From positions 1 to 64,000 of the forward strand of contig NZ_LTAY01000026.1 in NCBI RefSeq assembly GCF_002050515.1: a stretch of DNA of 64,000 nucleotides. The letters run 5' to 3'. Shown one piece after another: positions 26,591 through 34,837 of this stretch. The notes beneath the pieces are model-generated. The model was not told the DNA's origin. It made no database searches and was given only the letters and a program-made list of their open reading frames with translations. This stretch comes from Clostridium thermobutyricum DSM 4928. Its GTDB lineage: Bacteria; Bacillota; Clostridia; Clostridiales; Clostridiaceae. A program made the position numbers and the translations under genes. Positions within the stretch are counted from its first letter, which is position 1. Each line of letters opens with the position of its first letter.

Positions 26591-27616
26591 ATGAGCAGAT
26601 ATTTAGAAAAAGATTTTTTATGTAGTTATGACTTAAGTATTGGTTTTTTCAATAATATAGGAGTAAAGGTTAAAGATGTACAACCATTGAGAAAAGTATT
26701 TATTTTAAAAACAGAAGAGGGAGATAAAATACTTAAAAAAGTTGATTATGACCAAAATAAAATAAATTTTATAGAGAAATCATTAAAATATATAAATAAG
26801 ACTTATCCAAATACAATGAGATTAAATAAATTTTCTAATGAAGAAAACTATATAAAATGGAAAGATGAATTTTATATAGTAATGGATAAAATTACAGGAA
26901 TAGAAGCATCTTGTACAAATCCAATAGATTTAGAAATTTGTGCTAAGTCTATTGCTAAGCTTCATAAAGCATCTAAAGGACTAAAAAATAGCCTAGAAAA
27001 AGAAAATAGCATGGTAATAATGGGAGAAGACTTAGTTAAATCATATAGTGAAGCAAGAGAAGATTTATTAGAAATAAAGAAATTTGTTTGCAGTTATAAA
27101 TATAAAAATGAATTTGATAGTTTATTTATTGAAAATGTAGATAGATATGTAAAAGAAATAGAAGAATGTGAAAGATTACTTTCAAAAAGTAATTATAATA
27201 ATATGAAAGATGATGAAGATATTTTAGCTCTTTGTCATAATGATTTGGCTCATCATAATTTTTTAATAGAGAATGGAGAAGTAAATATTATAGATTTTGA
27301 TTATTCAAGTATAAACTTAAGATGTGTAGATTTAAGTGATTTAATATTAAAATGGATAAAAAATAGTGCTTTTGATATAGATAAAGCAAAGTTTATAATT
27401 GATAGCTATGATGAAGTAAATCCTATAAGAAAAGATGAATTAGAACTTATAAAAATTTTATTAGCTTTCCCAAGAGATATATATTCAATAATAAGAGTTT
27501 ATTATCATAAAGAAAAGAGTTGGGAATATGAAAGCTATTTAAATAAATTTAAAGTGAAATTAGAAAATGATATATATAGAAAAAGTTTTTTAAAAGAATA
27601 TAATGAAAAAATATAA
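26591..27616 (+). CDS. CotS-family spore coat protein, kinase-like (copy 2)
   Basis: A 341-aa paralogue of the neighbouring CotS proteins, with the loop CHNDLAHHN near residue 217 and IDFDYSS about 20 residues later. It ends in the family pattern FPRDIYSIIRVYYHKEKSWEYE. The ATG at 26591 is preceded by GGAGAG; a TTG directly before it (26588) would add one residue. It is the last gene of the three-gene run and is followed by a terminator. Confidence 0.85.
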   Translation: MSRYLEKDFLCSYDLSIGFFNNIGVKVKDVQPLRKVFILKTEEGDKILKKVDYDQNKINFIEKSLKYINKTYPNTMRLNKFSNEENYIKWKDEFYIVMDKITGIEASCTNPIDLEICAKSIAKLHKASKGLKNSLEKENSMVIMGEDLVKSYSEAREDLLEIKKFVCSYKYKNEFDSLFIENVDRYVKEIEECERLLSKSNYNNMKDDEDILALCHNDLAHHNFLIENGEVNIIDFDYSSINLRCVDLSDLILKWIKNSAFDIDKAKFIIDSYDEVNPIRKDELELIKILLAFPRDIYSIIRVYYHKEKSWEYESYLNKFKVKLENDIYRKSFLKEYNEKI

Positions 27617-27650
27617 ATAAGGAATATTTTATATTCCTTATTTATATTTT
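27615..27650 (+). terminator. Terminator of the cotS run
   Basis: AAATAAGGAATAT-TTT-ATATTCCTTATTT, a 13-bp stem with a short loop, followed by ATATTTT. The left arm begins at the stop codon of the upstream gene. Confidence 0.85.
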
Positions 27651-27757
27651 AAAGCGAGATTATATTATAAAATAGTGATTAACTTTCGTTTTATATTGAA
27701 TTTATAAAAAATCTAAGTTACCATTTCTATATAGATAATATGGAGGTAACTCTAAAT

Positions 27758-28369
27758 ATGGAGAAGAAATTAGGTTTACGTGAAAGAAAAAAGATACAAA
27801 CTCATAACGATATAATAAAAAATGCATGGGAATTATTTAATGAAAAAGGATTTGATAAAGTTAAAGTAGCAGAAATAGCAGATATGGCTAATATATCTGT
27901 AAAGACTTTATTTACATATTTTAATTCAAAGGAAGATATCGTTTTTGCAGGAGAAGATGAGCTAATTAATAAAATAATATATTCTTTTAAAAATAGAAAA
28001 GATAAAGAGAGTTTAATAGAAGTAGAAAAGAAGTTAATATTTAAATTAATTAAAGATGAAGAAGATATAGTTAAATTAGAGGAGAACTCATTAATAAAAA
28101 TGATTTCTAACACACCAAGTATTAAATCACGTCTTTTACTTATGTGGAAAAATTACGAATATAAATTAGCTGATACTTTAAAAAAAGATACAAGGCTTAA
28201 TTTATCAGATATGAAATCAAAAATAATAGCTATAAATTTAATTGCACCTTTTAGATTATTGTTTGATTTAATGATAGAAAAAGAAGAGAAGTTAAATAAA
28301 GAAAATATAGAGAATAAATTAAATGATTTATTTTGTATTATAGAAAAAGGAATAAGTGATATAAAATAA
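27758..28369 (+). CDS. TetR-family transcriptional regulator
   Basis: A 203-aa regulator. The N-terminal helix-turn-helix is clear: VAEIADMANISVKTLFTYFNSKEDI (about residues 36-60). The C-terminal ligand domain is helical and not recognisable to a subfamily. The ATG at 27758 follows GGAGG; the in-frame ATG at 27740 overlaps that site. An AGTTACC/GGTAACT inverted pair (27716-27722 and 27745-27751) flanks the ribosome site and might be an operator, but its 22-nt gap is long. No obvious target such as an efflux gene adjoins; it sits inside the spore-coat cluster. Confidence 0.9.
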   Translation: MEKKLGLRERKKIQTHNDIIKNAWELFNEKGFDKVKVAEIADMANISVKTLFTYFNSKEDIVFAGEDELINKIIYSFKNRKDKESLIEVEKKLIFKLIKDEEDIVKLEENSLIKMISNTPSIKSRLLLMWKNYEYKLADTLKKDTRLNLSDMKSKIIAINLIAPFRLLFDLMIEKEEKLNKENIENKLNDLFCIIEKGISDIK

Positions 28370-28401
28370 AAAGGAATATCTTTTGATATTCCTTTATTTT
28401 A
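28363..28401. terminator. Bidirectional terminator between the TetR gene and glycosyltransferase copy 2
   Basis: AAGGAATATC-TTTT-GATATTCCTT (28371-28394) with A-rich and T-rich flanks on both sides. It overlaps the end of both genes. Confidence 0.82.
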
Positions 28402-29517
28402 TCCTATTGTTTTTTTGTATGCGTTTAAAGTTTTTAAAGCAGTTTGTTCAAATGAAAATTTTCTACTAGTTTTTATAGAATTATTTACCATAGATAATTT
28501 TAATAAACTATCATTTAAAACTAAAAAAATTCTTTCAGCTAGTTCAGTTATATCTTCAGGATCTATTAAAATAGCAGTATTTTCACATATTTCAGGAATT
28601 GAAGTTCTATTTGATGCAATTACAGGAGTACCACAAGCCATAGCTTCTAAAGGTGGTAGCCCGAAACCTTCATAAAAAGAGGGATATACTAGCATTTCAC
28701 AAGCATTATAAAAAATAGGAAGATCTTCTAAAGGAATAAAATCTGTAAATATAACATCATCTGAAATTTTCAAATCTCTAGCTCTTTTAAGATAGGAATC
28801 ATAGGAAAGTCCTTTTTTTCCTGTTATAACTAATTTAGTTTTTTCTCTTGTTTCCGCAGGTAGTAAAGAATAGGCTTCAATTAAACCTTTTATATTTTTT
28901 CTAGGACTAAGCCCTCCAACATATAATATAAAATTGTTATCTATTTTATATTTTTCTTTTATTATTTTTTGACAGCTTGATTTGCCAAGGGGTCTATAAA
29001 TATCTTCAGCTGCTAAGTGAGTTACAAATATCTTATCTTTAGGATAATTAAATTCTTTTGCAATATCTTCTTTTGAAAATTCAGATACAGTTATTATTCC
29101 ATCACAGCTATCTATAATTTTAGGCATTTCCTCATTAAATATTTTCAGATATCTATCACTTACTGTATCTGGCATTTTAAGAGGAATTATATCATGAAGT
29201 GTGATAATTTTTTTACAGTATATATTTTCAGATAATCCAACACCATTTTGAGGAATATGATATAATTCCATACTTTTATCTGTGAGAATATTTGGAACTC
29301 TAACATTTTCCCAAAAATTTTCTGTTGTATTATCATCTACTTTTTTTAAGGTAAAATTATTATTTAGATTTTTTATATCTAAACCTTCAGGAGAAAATAA
29401 TAAATATTCACTTAAAGTATCTATTTTATTTAAATTTGTTATTAACTGATAAGTATATGTTCCTATTCCAGTGCCTCTGTACCATTTAGCTGCACGTCCA
29501 TCTATGCCAATTTTCAT
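28399..29517 (-). CDS. GT4-family glycosyltransferase (spore-coat cluster, copy 2)
   Basis: A 372-aa GT-B enzyme, clearly a paralogue of the copy at 23.7-24.8 kb: MKIGIDGRAAKWYRGTGIGTYT, the HIPQNGVGL segment, LYVGGLSPRKN and PSFYEGFGLPPLEAMACGTPVI. The ATG at 29515-29517 follows GGAAGGGATAA; a TTG 18 nt upstream is less likely. It is divergent from a cotS-like gene 106 nt away, repeating the arrangement of copy 1. A role in making a spore-surface glycan is inferred. Confidence 0.9.
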   Translation of the reverse strand: MKIGIDGRAAKWYRGTGIGTYTYQLITNLNKIDTLSEYLLFSPEGLDIKNLNNNFTLKKVDDNTTENFWENVRVPNILTDKSMELYHIPQNGVGLSENIYCKKIITLHDIIPLKMPDTVSDRYLKIFNEEMPKIIDSCDGIITVSEFSKEDIAKEFNYPKDKIFVTHLAAEDIYRPLGKSSCQKIIKEKYKIDNNFILYVGGLSPRKNIKGLIEAYSLLPAETREKTKLVITGKKGLSYDSYLKRARDLKISDDVIFTDFIPLEDLPIFYNACEMLVYPSFYEGFGLPPLEAMACGTPVIASNRTSIPEICENTAILIDPEDITELAERIFLVLNDSLLKLSMVNNSIKTSRKFSFEQTALKTLNAYKKTIG

Positions 29518-29623
29518 TTTGTTATCCCTTCCCAAATATTGCTAATATTATTATATTAAGTTATATTAAAAGTGTTAATAAATTTGACATAGTTAACATA
29601 TAGATATAGAGGGGGTGATTACA

Positions 29624-30625
29624 ATGATGAGAGAGTTTGAAATCGAAAGACAATTTAATATCAAAATTGAGTCAATAAAGGCTAATAAAGGTGTATATTA
29701 TTTGAATACTAACAAAGGAGAAAGATGTTTAAAAAAGATAAATTACGGACCTCAAAAATTATTGTTTGTATGTGGTGCTAAAGAACACCTAATAAAGAAT
29801 GGATTTGATAAGGTTGATAGATATTTTTTAAACATAGATGGATATCCTTATGCATTAGTAAATGAAGATTTATATACTTTATCAATGTGGTTAAAAGGAA
29901 GAGAGTGTGATTTTCACAAAATTGATGAAGTTAAATTAGCAGCAAGCACACTTGCAAAATTGCATATTGCATCTAAAGGATATGATCCACCAGAAAATTC
30001 AAAACTTAAAAGTGACTTAGGAAGATGGCCAGGCCTTATGAAAAAAAGACTAAAAGCCTTAGATAAAATGAAGGAAATGGCTAGAAAGAAAAACAATAAA
30101 AGTGAATTTGATCTTCTATATATAAAATCAGTTGAATTTTATAAAGAGTTAGCTAAAGAAGCAAGCAAGGTATTAATGACATCAGATTATGAAAGATTGT
30201 GTGAAATTGCAGAAAAGGAAAAGATTTTATGTCATCATGACTTCACATATCATAACATAATTATAGATGATAATGATGAAGTAAATATAATAGATTTTGA
30301 TTATTGTAAAAGAGAGATAAGAGCTTTTGACATATCTAATTTTATGATTAAAGTACTTAAGCGAGTTGACTGGGATATACAATTTGCAAAAGAAATAATC
30401 GATTCATATAATGAAGTTAGTCCATTAGAAGATTCAGAATATAAAGTTCTTTTAGCATATCTTCAATTCCCACAAAGATATTGGAGACTAGCTAATAGAT
30501 ATTATTATAATGAAGTTACTTGGGGAGCTAATACTTTTGCTAAAAAAATTCAAGGTATTATAGATGAGCAAGAAAAATATTTAAATTTCTTAAAAGAATT
30601 CAAAAGTTTATACAATTTAGATTAA
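29624..30625 (+). CDS. CotS-family spore coat protein, kinase-like (copy 3)
   Basis: A 333-aa CotS paralogue with CHHDFTYHN near residue 205 and IDFDYCK soon after; it ends with the family FPQRYWRLANRYYYNEVTWG. GAGGGGGTGA precedes the ATG at 29624. The gene is divergent from glycosyltransferase copy 2, and a strong terminator follows it. It probably belongs to the mother-cell sporulation programme, together with yabG just downstream. Confidence 0.87.
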   Translation: MMREFEIERQFNIKIESIKANKGVYYLNTNKGERCLKKINYGPQKLLFVCGAKEHLIKNGFDKVDRYFLNIDGYPYALVNEDLYTLSMWLKGRECDFHKIDEVKLAASTLAKLHIASKGYDPPENSKLKSDLGRWPGLMKKRLKALDKMKEMARKKNNKSEFDLLYIKSVEFYKELAKEASKVLMTSDYERLCEIAEKEKILCHHDFTYHNIIIDDNDEVNIIDFDYCKREIRAFDISNFMIKVLKRVDWDIQFAKEIIDSYNEVSPLEDSEYKVLLAYLQFPQRYWRLANRYYYNEVTWGANTFAKKIQGIIDEQEKYLNFLKEFKSLYNLD

Positions 30626-30630
30626 ACATT

Positions 30631-30672
30631 AAAACCTTAAGTCTAACTTTTAGTTAGACTTAAGGTTTTTTT
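30631..30672 (+). terminator. Terminator of cotS copy 3
   Basis: AAAACCTTAAGTCTAACT pairs with AGTTAGACTTAAGGTTTT: an 18-bp perfect stem, 3-nt loop, and T-run. Confidence 0.93.
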
Positions 30673-30733
30673 GTAACTATTTTTTTTTATATAGAATAAA
30701 TTAATATAAAGCATTTTTTAAGAAGAGGATATT

Positions 30734-31615
30734 ATGCGTATAGGAGATGTTGTTGTTAGAAAATCTTATAATAAAGATGTAACATTTAAAATTGTTGATA
30801 TAAAAGAAGTAGATGGGAAAAAAGTTTATATATTAAAAGGAATAAATATAAGAATAGTAGCAGATGCTAAAGAGAGTGATCTAGAAACTGTTGGAGATAG
30901 TTTTAGTGGGGAAAAAGATAAAATTTTAAATAGTAGAGTAAATAAAGCTTTAAAAAATATAATGATATATAGAGATCTTAAAGAGAGAAAAGGGGATAAA
31001 TCATCTAGTAAAGCAAAAAAAGCTCCTGCTCCTGAGAAGGATGAACTTTTTTTTGGGAGACCAGGAAAAATACTTCACATAGATGGAGATAGTGAATATT
31101 TAGATACATGTCTTAAGGTATATAAACAATTATCTTTAGAAGCTGTAGGAGAAGCAGTCCCAGAGAGCAAACAACCTGAAAGAGTAGTTGAGTTAGTAAA
31201 AAAAAATAATCCTGATATAGTTGTATTAACAGGGCATGATAGTGTTTTGAGAAATACAAATGATTATTTAAATTTAAATAATTATAGAAATACAAAATAT
31301 TATATAGAATCAGTCAAAGCTCTTAGAGAGTATAATAACAACTATGATGAATTAATTATATTTGCAGGTGCATGTCAAAGTTGTTATGAATGTATTTTAG
31401 ATGCAGGAGCTAATTTTGCATCTTCTCCAAGTAGAGTATTAATACATTGCTTAGATCCTGTGTTTGTTTGCGAAAAAATAGCTTACTCAAATATAGACGA
31501 AGTTATTCCTATAAAGGATATAATTGAAAATACAATAACAGGAAGTAAAGGAATAGGAGGGCTTCAAACTAGAGGAAAATATAGAAAAGGATATCCCAAA
31601 TCACCTTATTTATAA
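30734..31615 (+). CDS. yabG: Sporulation-specific protease YabG
   Basis: A 293-aa protein of peptidase family U57. The N-terminus MRIGDVVVRKSYNKDVTFKI is typical, a Lys/Ala-rich linker lies near residue 95, and the C-terminal domain includes FFGRPGKILHIDGD, VVLTGHD and FAGACQSCYECILDAGANFASSPSRV. YabG is made in the mother cell and cleaves coat and cortex-associated proteins during spore maturation. As in many Firmicutes, veg is next. AAGAAGAGGAT precedes the ATG. Confidence 0.95.
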   Translation: MRIGDVVVRKSYNKDVTFKIVDIKEVDGKKVYILKGINIRIVADAKESDLETVGDSFSGEKDKILNSRVNKALKNIMIYRDLKERKGDKSSSKAKKAPAPEKDELFFGRPGKILHIDGDSEYLDTCLKVYKQLSLEAVGEAVPESKQPERVVELVKKNNPDIVVLTGHDSVLRNTNDYLNLNNYRNTKYYIESVKALREYNNNYDELIIFAGACQSCYECILDAGANFASSPSRVLIHCLDPVFVCEKIAYSNIDEVIPIKDIIENTITGSKGIGGLQTRGKYRKGYPKSPYL

Positions 31616-31683
31616 AAAAGATACTTTTTATGTATAAAATTCTAAAAAAATAAGAAAATAATAATATATATTAAACAAATTTA

Positions 31684-31753
31684 TTGACATTATGGTAAGT
31701 AAATGATAAAATAAAATATTTTGTTTGACTTATTTTCAAATTACTGGTATAAT
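31684..31753 (+). promoter_or_regulatory. Tandem sigma-A promoters of veg
   Basis: Promoter 1: TTGACA (31684-31689), 17 nt, TAAAAT (31707-31712). Promoter 2: TTGACT (31725-31730), 17 nt, TATAAT (31748-31753). Both are near consensus; the Bacillus veg promoter is also known as very strong. Confidence 0.85.
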
Positions 31754-31778
31754 ATAAAATATGAAAGAGGGTGTATAT

Positions 31779-32015
31779 ATGAATGGAATCAGAACAATCG
31801 CTTCAATTAAAAAAAGTATTGAAGGTCATATTGGTGAGAAAGTTACCCTAAAAGCGAACGGCGGAAGAAAAAAAATTCTAGTAAATGATGGAATTATAGA
31901 GAGTGTTTATCCTAGTATATTTGTTGTTAGATTAGAAGATGAAACACAAAGAACTGTAACTTATAGTTATTCAGATGTTTTAACTAGAACAGTTCAATTA
32001 CATTTTCCAGGATAA
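31779..32015 (+). CDS. veg: Veg protein
   Basis: A 78-aa protein with the whole Veg family pattern: TIASIKKSIEGHIGEKVTLKANGGRKK and VYPSIFVVRLE...SYSDVLTRTV. In Bacillus, Veg stimulates biofilm matrix genes by acting on SinR; in clostridia its role is not settled. The ATG at 31779 follows AGAGGGTG. The position next to yabG, the two strong promoters and the terminator behind it match the classical locus. Confidence 0.95.
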   Translation: MNGIRTIASIKKSIEGHIGEKVTLKANGGRKKILVNDGIIESVYPSIFVVRLEDETQRTVTYSYSDVLTRTVQLHFPG

Positions 32016-32050
32016 AAATAAAACTTCGATTTATTCGAAGTTTTATTTTT
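32016..32050 (+). terminator. Terminator of veg
   Basis: AAATAAAACTTCGA (32016-32029) pairs with TCGAAGTTTTATTT (32035-32048), followed by a T-run. Confidence 0.9.
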
Positions 32051-32065
32051 TTTATAATTAATTAT

Positions 32066-32189
32066 AAAAAAAAGAAAGATGGTGGGTTTCCATCTTTCAA
32101 CTATGGTATAAAAGGGTATTGAGAATTTATGAGAGGTTATATGGTCAATAACCAATTACTATGTTACGACAAAAAATAAATCTTGTCAA
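32066..32189 (-). ncRNA. Candidate small RNA on the minus strand between veg and the sipL-like gene
   Basis: On the minus strand, TTGACA (32189-32184), 17 nt, TAACAT (32166-32161) forms a plausible sigma-A promoter. About 90 nt further, GAAAGATGG-N7-CCATCTTTC (32098-32074) is followed by seven T, a good terminator. No coding sequence lies between. A short transcript starting near 32154 would explain this otherwise idle terminator. The -10 box matches only 4 of 6 bases, and I do not recognise the RNA. Confidence 0.35.
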
Positions 32190-32259
32190 CATATTTGGAG
32201 AAAAAAATTTAAAATAAATAAAAAAAAATTAAAAGAAAAGTTTTTGTGTCGAAATTTGT

Positions 32260-32288
32260 ATTACTAATATAGTAATTTTATTAGTAAT
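32260..32288 (+). promoter_or_regulatory. Operator-like dyad upstream of the sipL-like gene
   Basis: ATTACTAAT (32260-32268) and ATTAGTAAT (32280-32288) form a perfect 9-bp inverted repeat centred about 60 nt before the start codon. It may bind a regulator; the gene should be under mother-cell control. Confidence 0.35.
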
Positions 32289-32332
32289 ATTCGTATATAT
32301 ATGTTAGTAGATACTTATGTAGGAGGGGTAAA

Positions 32333-33895
32333 ATGTCAAGAATAGATGTTATAAAAGAAAATATTCAATTTGAACAGTTATTAAATGAGAGCAACACTAC
32401 AGCAATGCTAAATGAAGAATACTTAATACCTGATACTCACCCAGATGTAGAAGAGATATTAATGGTAGATGCTAAACCTATAATTACTTCAAAAGATACT
32501 GCGGGAGATAAAGTAAACATAGAAGGAAAAGTAGATTATAATGTACTTTACCTTGCTAGAGAAGATGGACTTATAGTATGCTCAGTAAATTATTCACAAA
32601 AATTTTCTAATACATTAGATTTAGAGGATGGAGAACATAAAGTAATTTGTGAAATAGATTGCAAAATGGAACATATTGAAGCAAAAATTATAAATGAAAG
32701 AAAAGTAGCTATAAACGGAGTATTAAATATTAACTGGGAAAAATATAAAGAAAAAGAAATAGAACTTATAAAAGATGTAGAATCAGAAGATGAAGTAGAA
32801 ATGCTTAAGAAAACTGAAACTGTAAATAAAACTAAGCTTGATGACTTAGAAGAAATAGTTGGTAAATCTGTAATAAGAGTAAGCATGGATAAACCTCAAA
32901 TAGCAAAAATATTAAAATCAGATATATCTCTTCAAAAGAAAGAAATAAAAATTGGAGATGAAAAAGTATATTGTGGATGTTACTGTAAAATAAACATACT
33001 TTACTTAGGAAATGAAAGTAAAGAAATATACCGCTTAACTGATAATGTATATATTTCAAAAGAGATTGCTGCACCAGATGTAAATCCTGATATGAATATA
33101 AGCTCAAAAATGGAGTTAATGAATAAGGATGTAAATGTAGAAGAAGATGATTTAGGTGAAGTAAGAATATTAAATGTTGAATTTAAAGTTGCTTGTGCAA
33201 TAAAAATTTTATCAAGAGAAAGTTTAGAAGTTATAACAGATGCTTATTCACCTAAATTCCCAGTTGAAATCAAAAAAGAAAATTGTGAAATGGGAATGAT
33301 CCATGGTATATATAACAATGATATTCTTGTAAAAGATAATATTTATATAAAAGAAGAGGATGCTAGACCAGAGAGTATCATAGCATGGTCAGGAAATATT
33401 ATAATTACAGATAAAGCAGTTGAAGATGATAGATTAACTGTTGAAGGATATATAAAACTAAGTGTTGTTTATAAAACAGGAGATGCAGATAAATATTTAG
33501 CTAGAGTTGACGGAGATATTCCATTTACTGCAGCTATAGAAACACTAGGTTCAAAGCAAAATATGCAAGGTATTGTAAATGCATGTATAGAAGATTTAGA
33601 TTTAAGCATAGAAGCTAATACTATAGCAGTTAAAGCTAATGTTCAAATTAATGCAAAAGTTTTATTTGCTGTTAATAAAGAAATTGTAAGTGATATAAAA
33701 GAATCAGAGGAAGAAGAACAGCAACCTAAAAAAGCTAGTATAACTATTTATGTTATAGGAAAAGGAGATACTCTTTGGAATTTAGCTAAAAAATATAAAA
33801 CAACAATTGAAAAAATAAAAGAAATGAATGAATTAGAAGATGAAAATTTATTAATTCCAGGTGAAAAACTTCTAATTCCAGGTAGAATAAGTTAA
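32333..33895 (+). CDS. sipL: SPOCS (DUF3794)-LysM spore morphogenesis protein, SipL-like
   Basis: A 520-aa protein with repeated DUF3794/SPOCS modules (a first one at about 25-150, a later one at about 330-440) and a C-terminal LysM domain (about 470-518: YVIGKGDTLWNLAKKYKTT...LLIPGEKLLIPG). This layout and length match C. difficile SipL, whose LysM domain binds SpoIVA to direct coat assembly on the forespore. GTAGGAGGGG precedes the ATG. Its own terminator follows. The name is by domain layout; sequence identity could not be tested. Confidence 0.85.
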   Translation: MSRIDVIKENIQFEQLLNESNTTAMLNEEYLIPDTHPDVEEILMVDAKPIITSKDTAGDKVNIEGKVDYNVLYLAREDGLIVCSVNYSQKFSNTLDLEDGEHKVICEIDCKMEHIEAKIINERKVAINGVLNINWEKYKEKEIELIKDVESEDEVEMLKKTETVNKTKLDDLEEIVGKSVIRVSMDKPQIAKILKSDISLQKKEIKIGDEKVYCGCYCKINILYLGNESKEIYRLTDNVYISKEIAAPDVNPDMNISSKMELMNKDVNVEEDDLGEVRILNVEFKVACAIKILSRESLEVITDAYSPKFPVEIKKENCEMGMIHGIYNNDILVKDNIYIKEEDARPESIIAWSGNIIITDKAVEDDRLTVEGYIKLSVVYKTGDADKYLARVDGDIPFTAAIETLGSKQNMQGIVNACIEDLDLSIEANTIAVKANVQINAKVLFAVNKEIVSDIKESEEEEQQPKKASITIYVIGKGDTLWNLAKKYKTTIEKIKEMNELEDENLLIPGEKLLIPGRIS

Positions 33896-33909
33896 TAAAT
33901 TTTGCTTTT

Positions 33910-33942
33910 AAGTCTCACTAAATTTTTAGTGGGACTTTTTTT
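33910..33942 (+). terminator. Terminator of the sipL-like gene
   Basis: AAGTCTCACTAAA pairs with TTTAGTGGGACTT (one G-T pair), followed by seven T. Confidence 0.88.
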
Positions 33943-34000
33943 GTATAAATATCAAAAAACTAGGAGATAATAATAAACGCGTAAAGCGAGGTGAGCGATA

Positions 34001-34837
34001 ATGGATAAAATACCAAATAATAAATTGATAATAATTGGTGGGGCTGAAGATAAAAAAGGAAATAAAACAATTCTTAAGGAAATCTGTAATGAAATTGATA
34101 ATGAAAAAGATTTATTAGTAGTAATGACAGTAGCATCAGAAGTTCCTTTATTAATTGGAGAAGACTATCTAAAGGTATTTAAATCATTAGGGGTAAAAAA
34201 TATAAAAATATTAAATATTAATAGCAGAGAAGAAGCTAATTTAAAAGAAAATATAGAGTTTGTAAAAAAATCAAAACTCATCTTCTTTACAGGTGGAGAT
34301 CAATTAAGGATTACTAGTATTTTAGGTGGGACAGAAATAAGTGATGAAATTTTAAGTAGTAAAGATAAAATTTTTGTAGGAACTTCAGCAGGAGCATCTG
34401 TAATGAGTGGGACTATGATAATTGATGGAGAAGATGAAGAATCTCCAAAGAAAAGTATAGTAAATATGTCTCCAGGATTGGGATTTTTAAATAATGTAGT
34501 TATAGATCAACATTTTGCACAACGAGGTAGAATAGGAAGGCTTCTTACAGCTGTTGCAGAACATCCAGGAATATTAGGTATAGGAATTGATGAAAATACT
34601 GCTATTGTAGTTACAGGTAACTTAATAAAAGTTATTGGTAATGGTAGTGTATATGTAATAGATGGAGATGGAATAAATTACACTAATATATCAGCACAAG
34701 ATATGGATAAAGTATTAAGTATATTTAATGTTAAATTACATGTGCTAATAAGTGGAAATAGCTTTGATCTTAAGAGTAAGATACCTTTTGAGGAGGAAGA
34801 AATAGGTAATGAAAATAATAAGCAAAAGAGTATATAG
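34001..34837 (+). CDS. cphB: Cyanophycinase
   Basis: A 278-aa serine hydrolase of family S51. The start IIIGGAEDKKG, the FTGGDQLR segment, and the nucleophile motif GTSAGASVMS near residue 127 are diagnostic; QHFAQRGRIGRL follows. Cyanophycinase splits the Asp-Arg polymer cyanophycin into beta-Asp-Arg dipeptides. GCGAGGTGAGCG precedes the ATG. Its 3' end overlaps the start of cphA by 29 nt, so both enzymes, one degrading and one making the polymer, are translated from the same message. Confidence 0.95.
   Translation: MDKIPNNKLIIIGGAEDKKGNKTILKEICNEIDNEKDLLVVMTVASEVPLLIGEDYLKVFKSLGVKNIKILNINSREEANLKENIEFVKKSKLIFFTGGDQLRITSILGGTEISDEILSSKDKIFVGTSAGASVMSGTMIIDGEDEESPKKSIVNMSPGLGFLNNVVIDQHFAQRGRIGRLLTAVAEHPGILGIGIDENTAIVVTGNLIKVIGNGSVYVIDGDGINYTNISAQDMDKVLSIFNVKLHVLISGNSFDLKSKIPFEEEEIGNENNKQKSI

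Noticed and set aside
27716-27751. AGTTACC/GGTAACT inverted pair as an operator of the TetR gene.
   Set aside because: The 22-nt gap is longer than usual for TetR operators, and one arm is part of the ribosome site; noted in the gene entry only.
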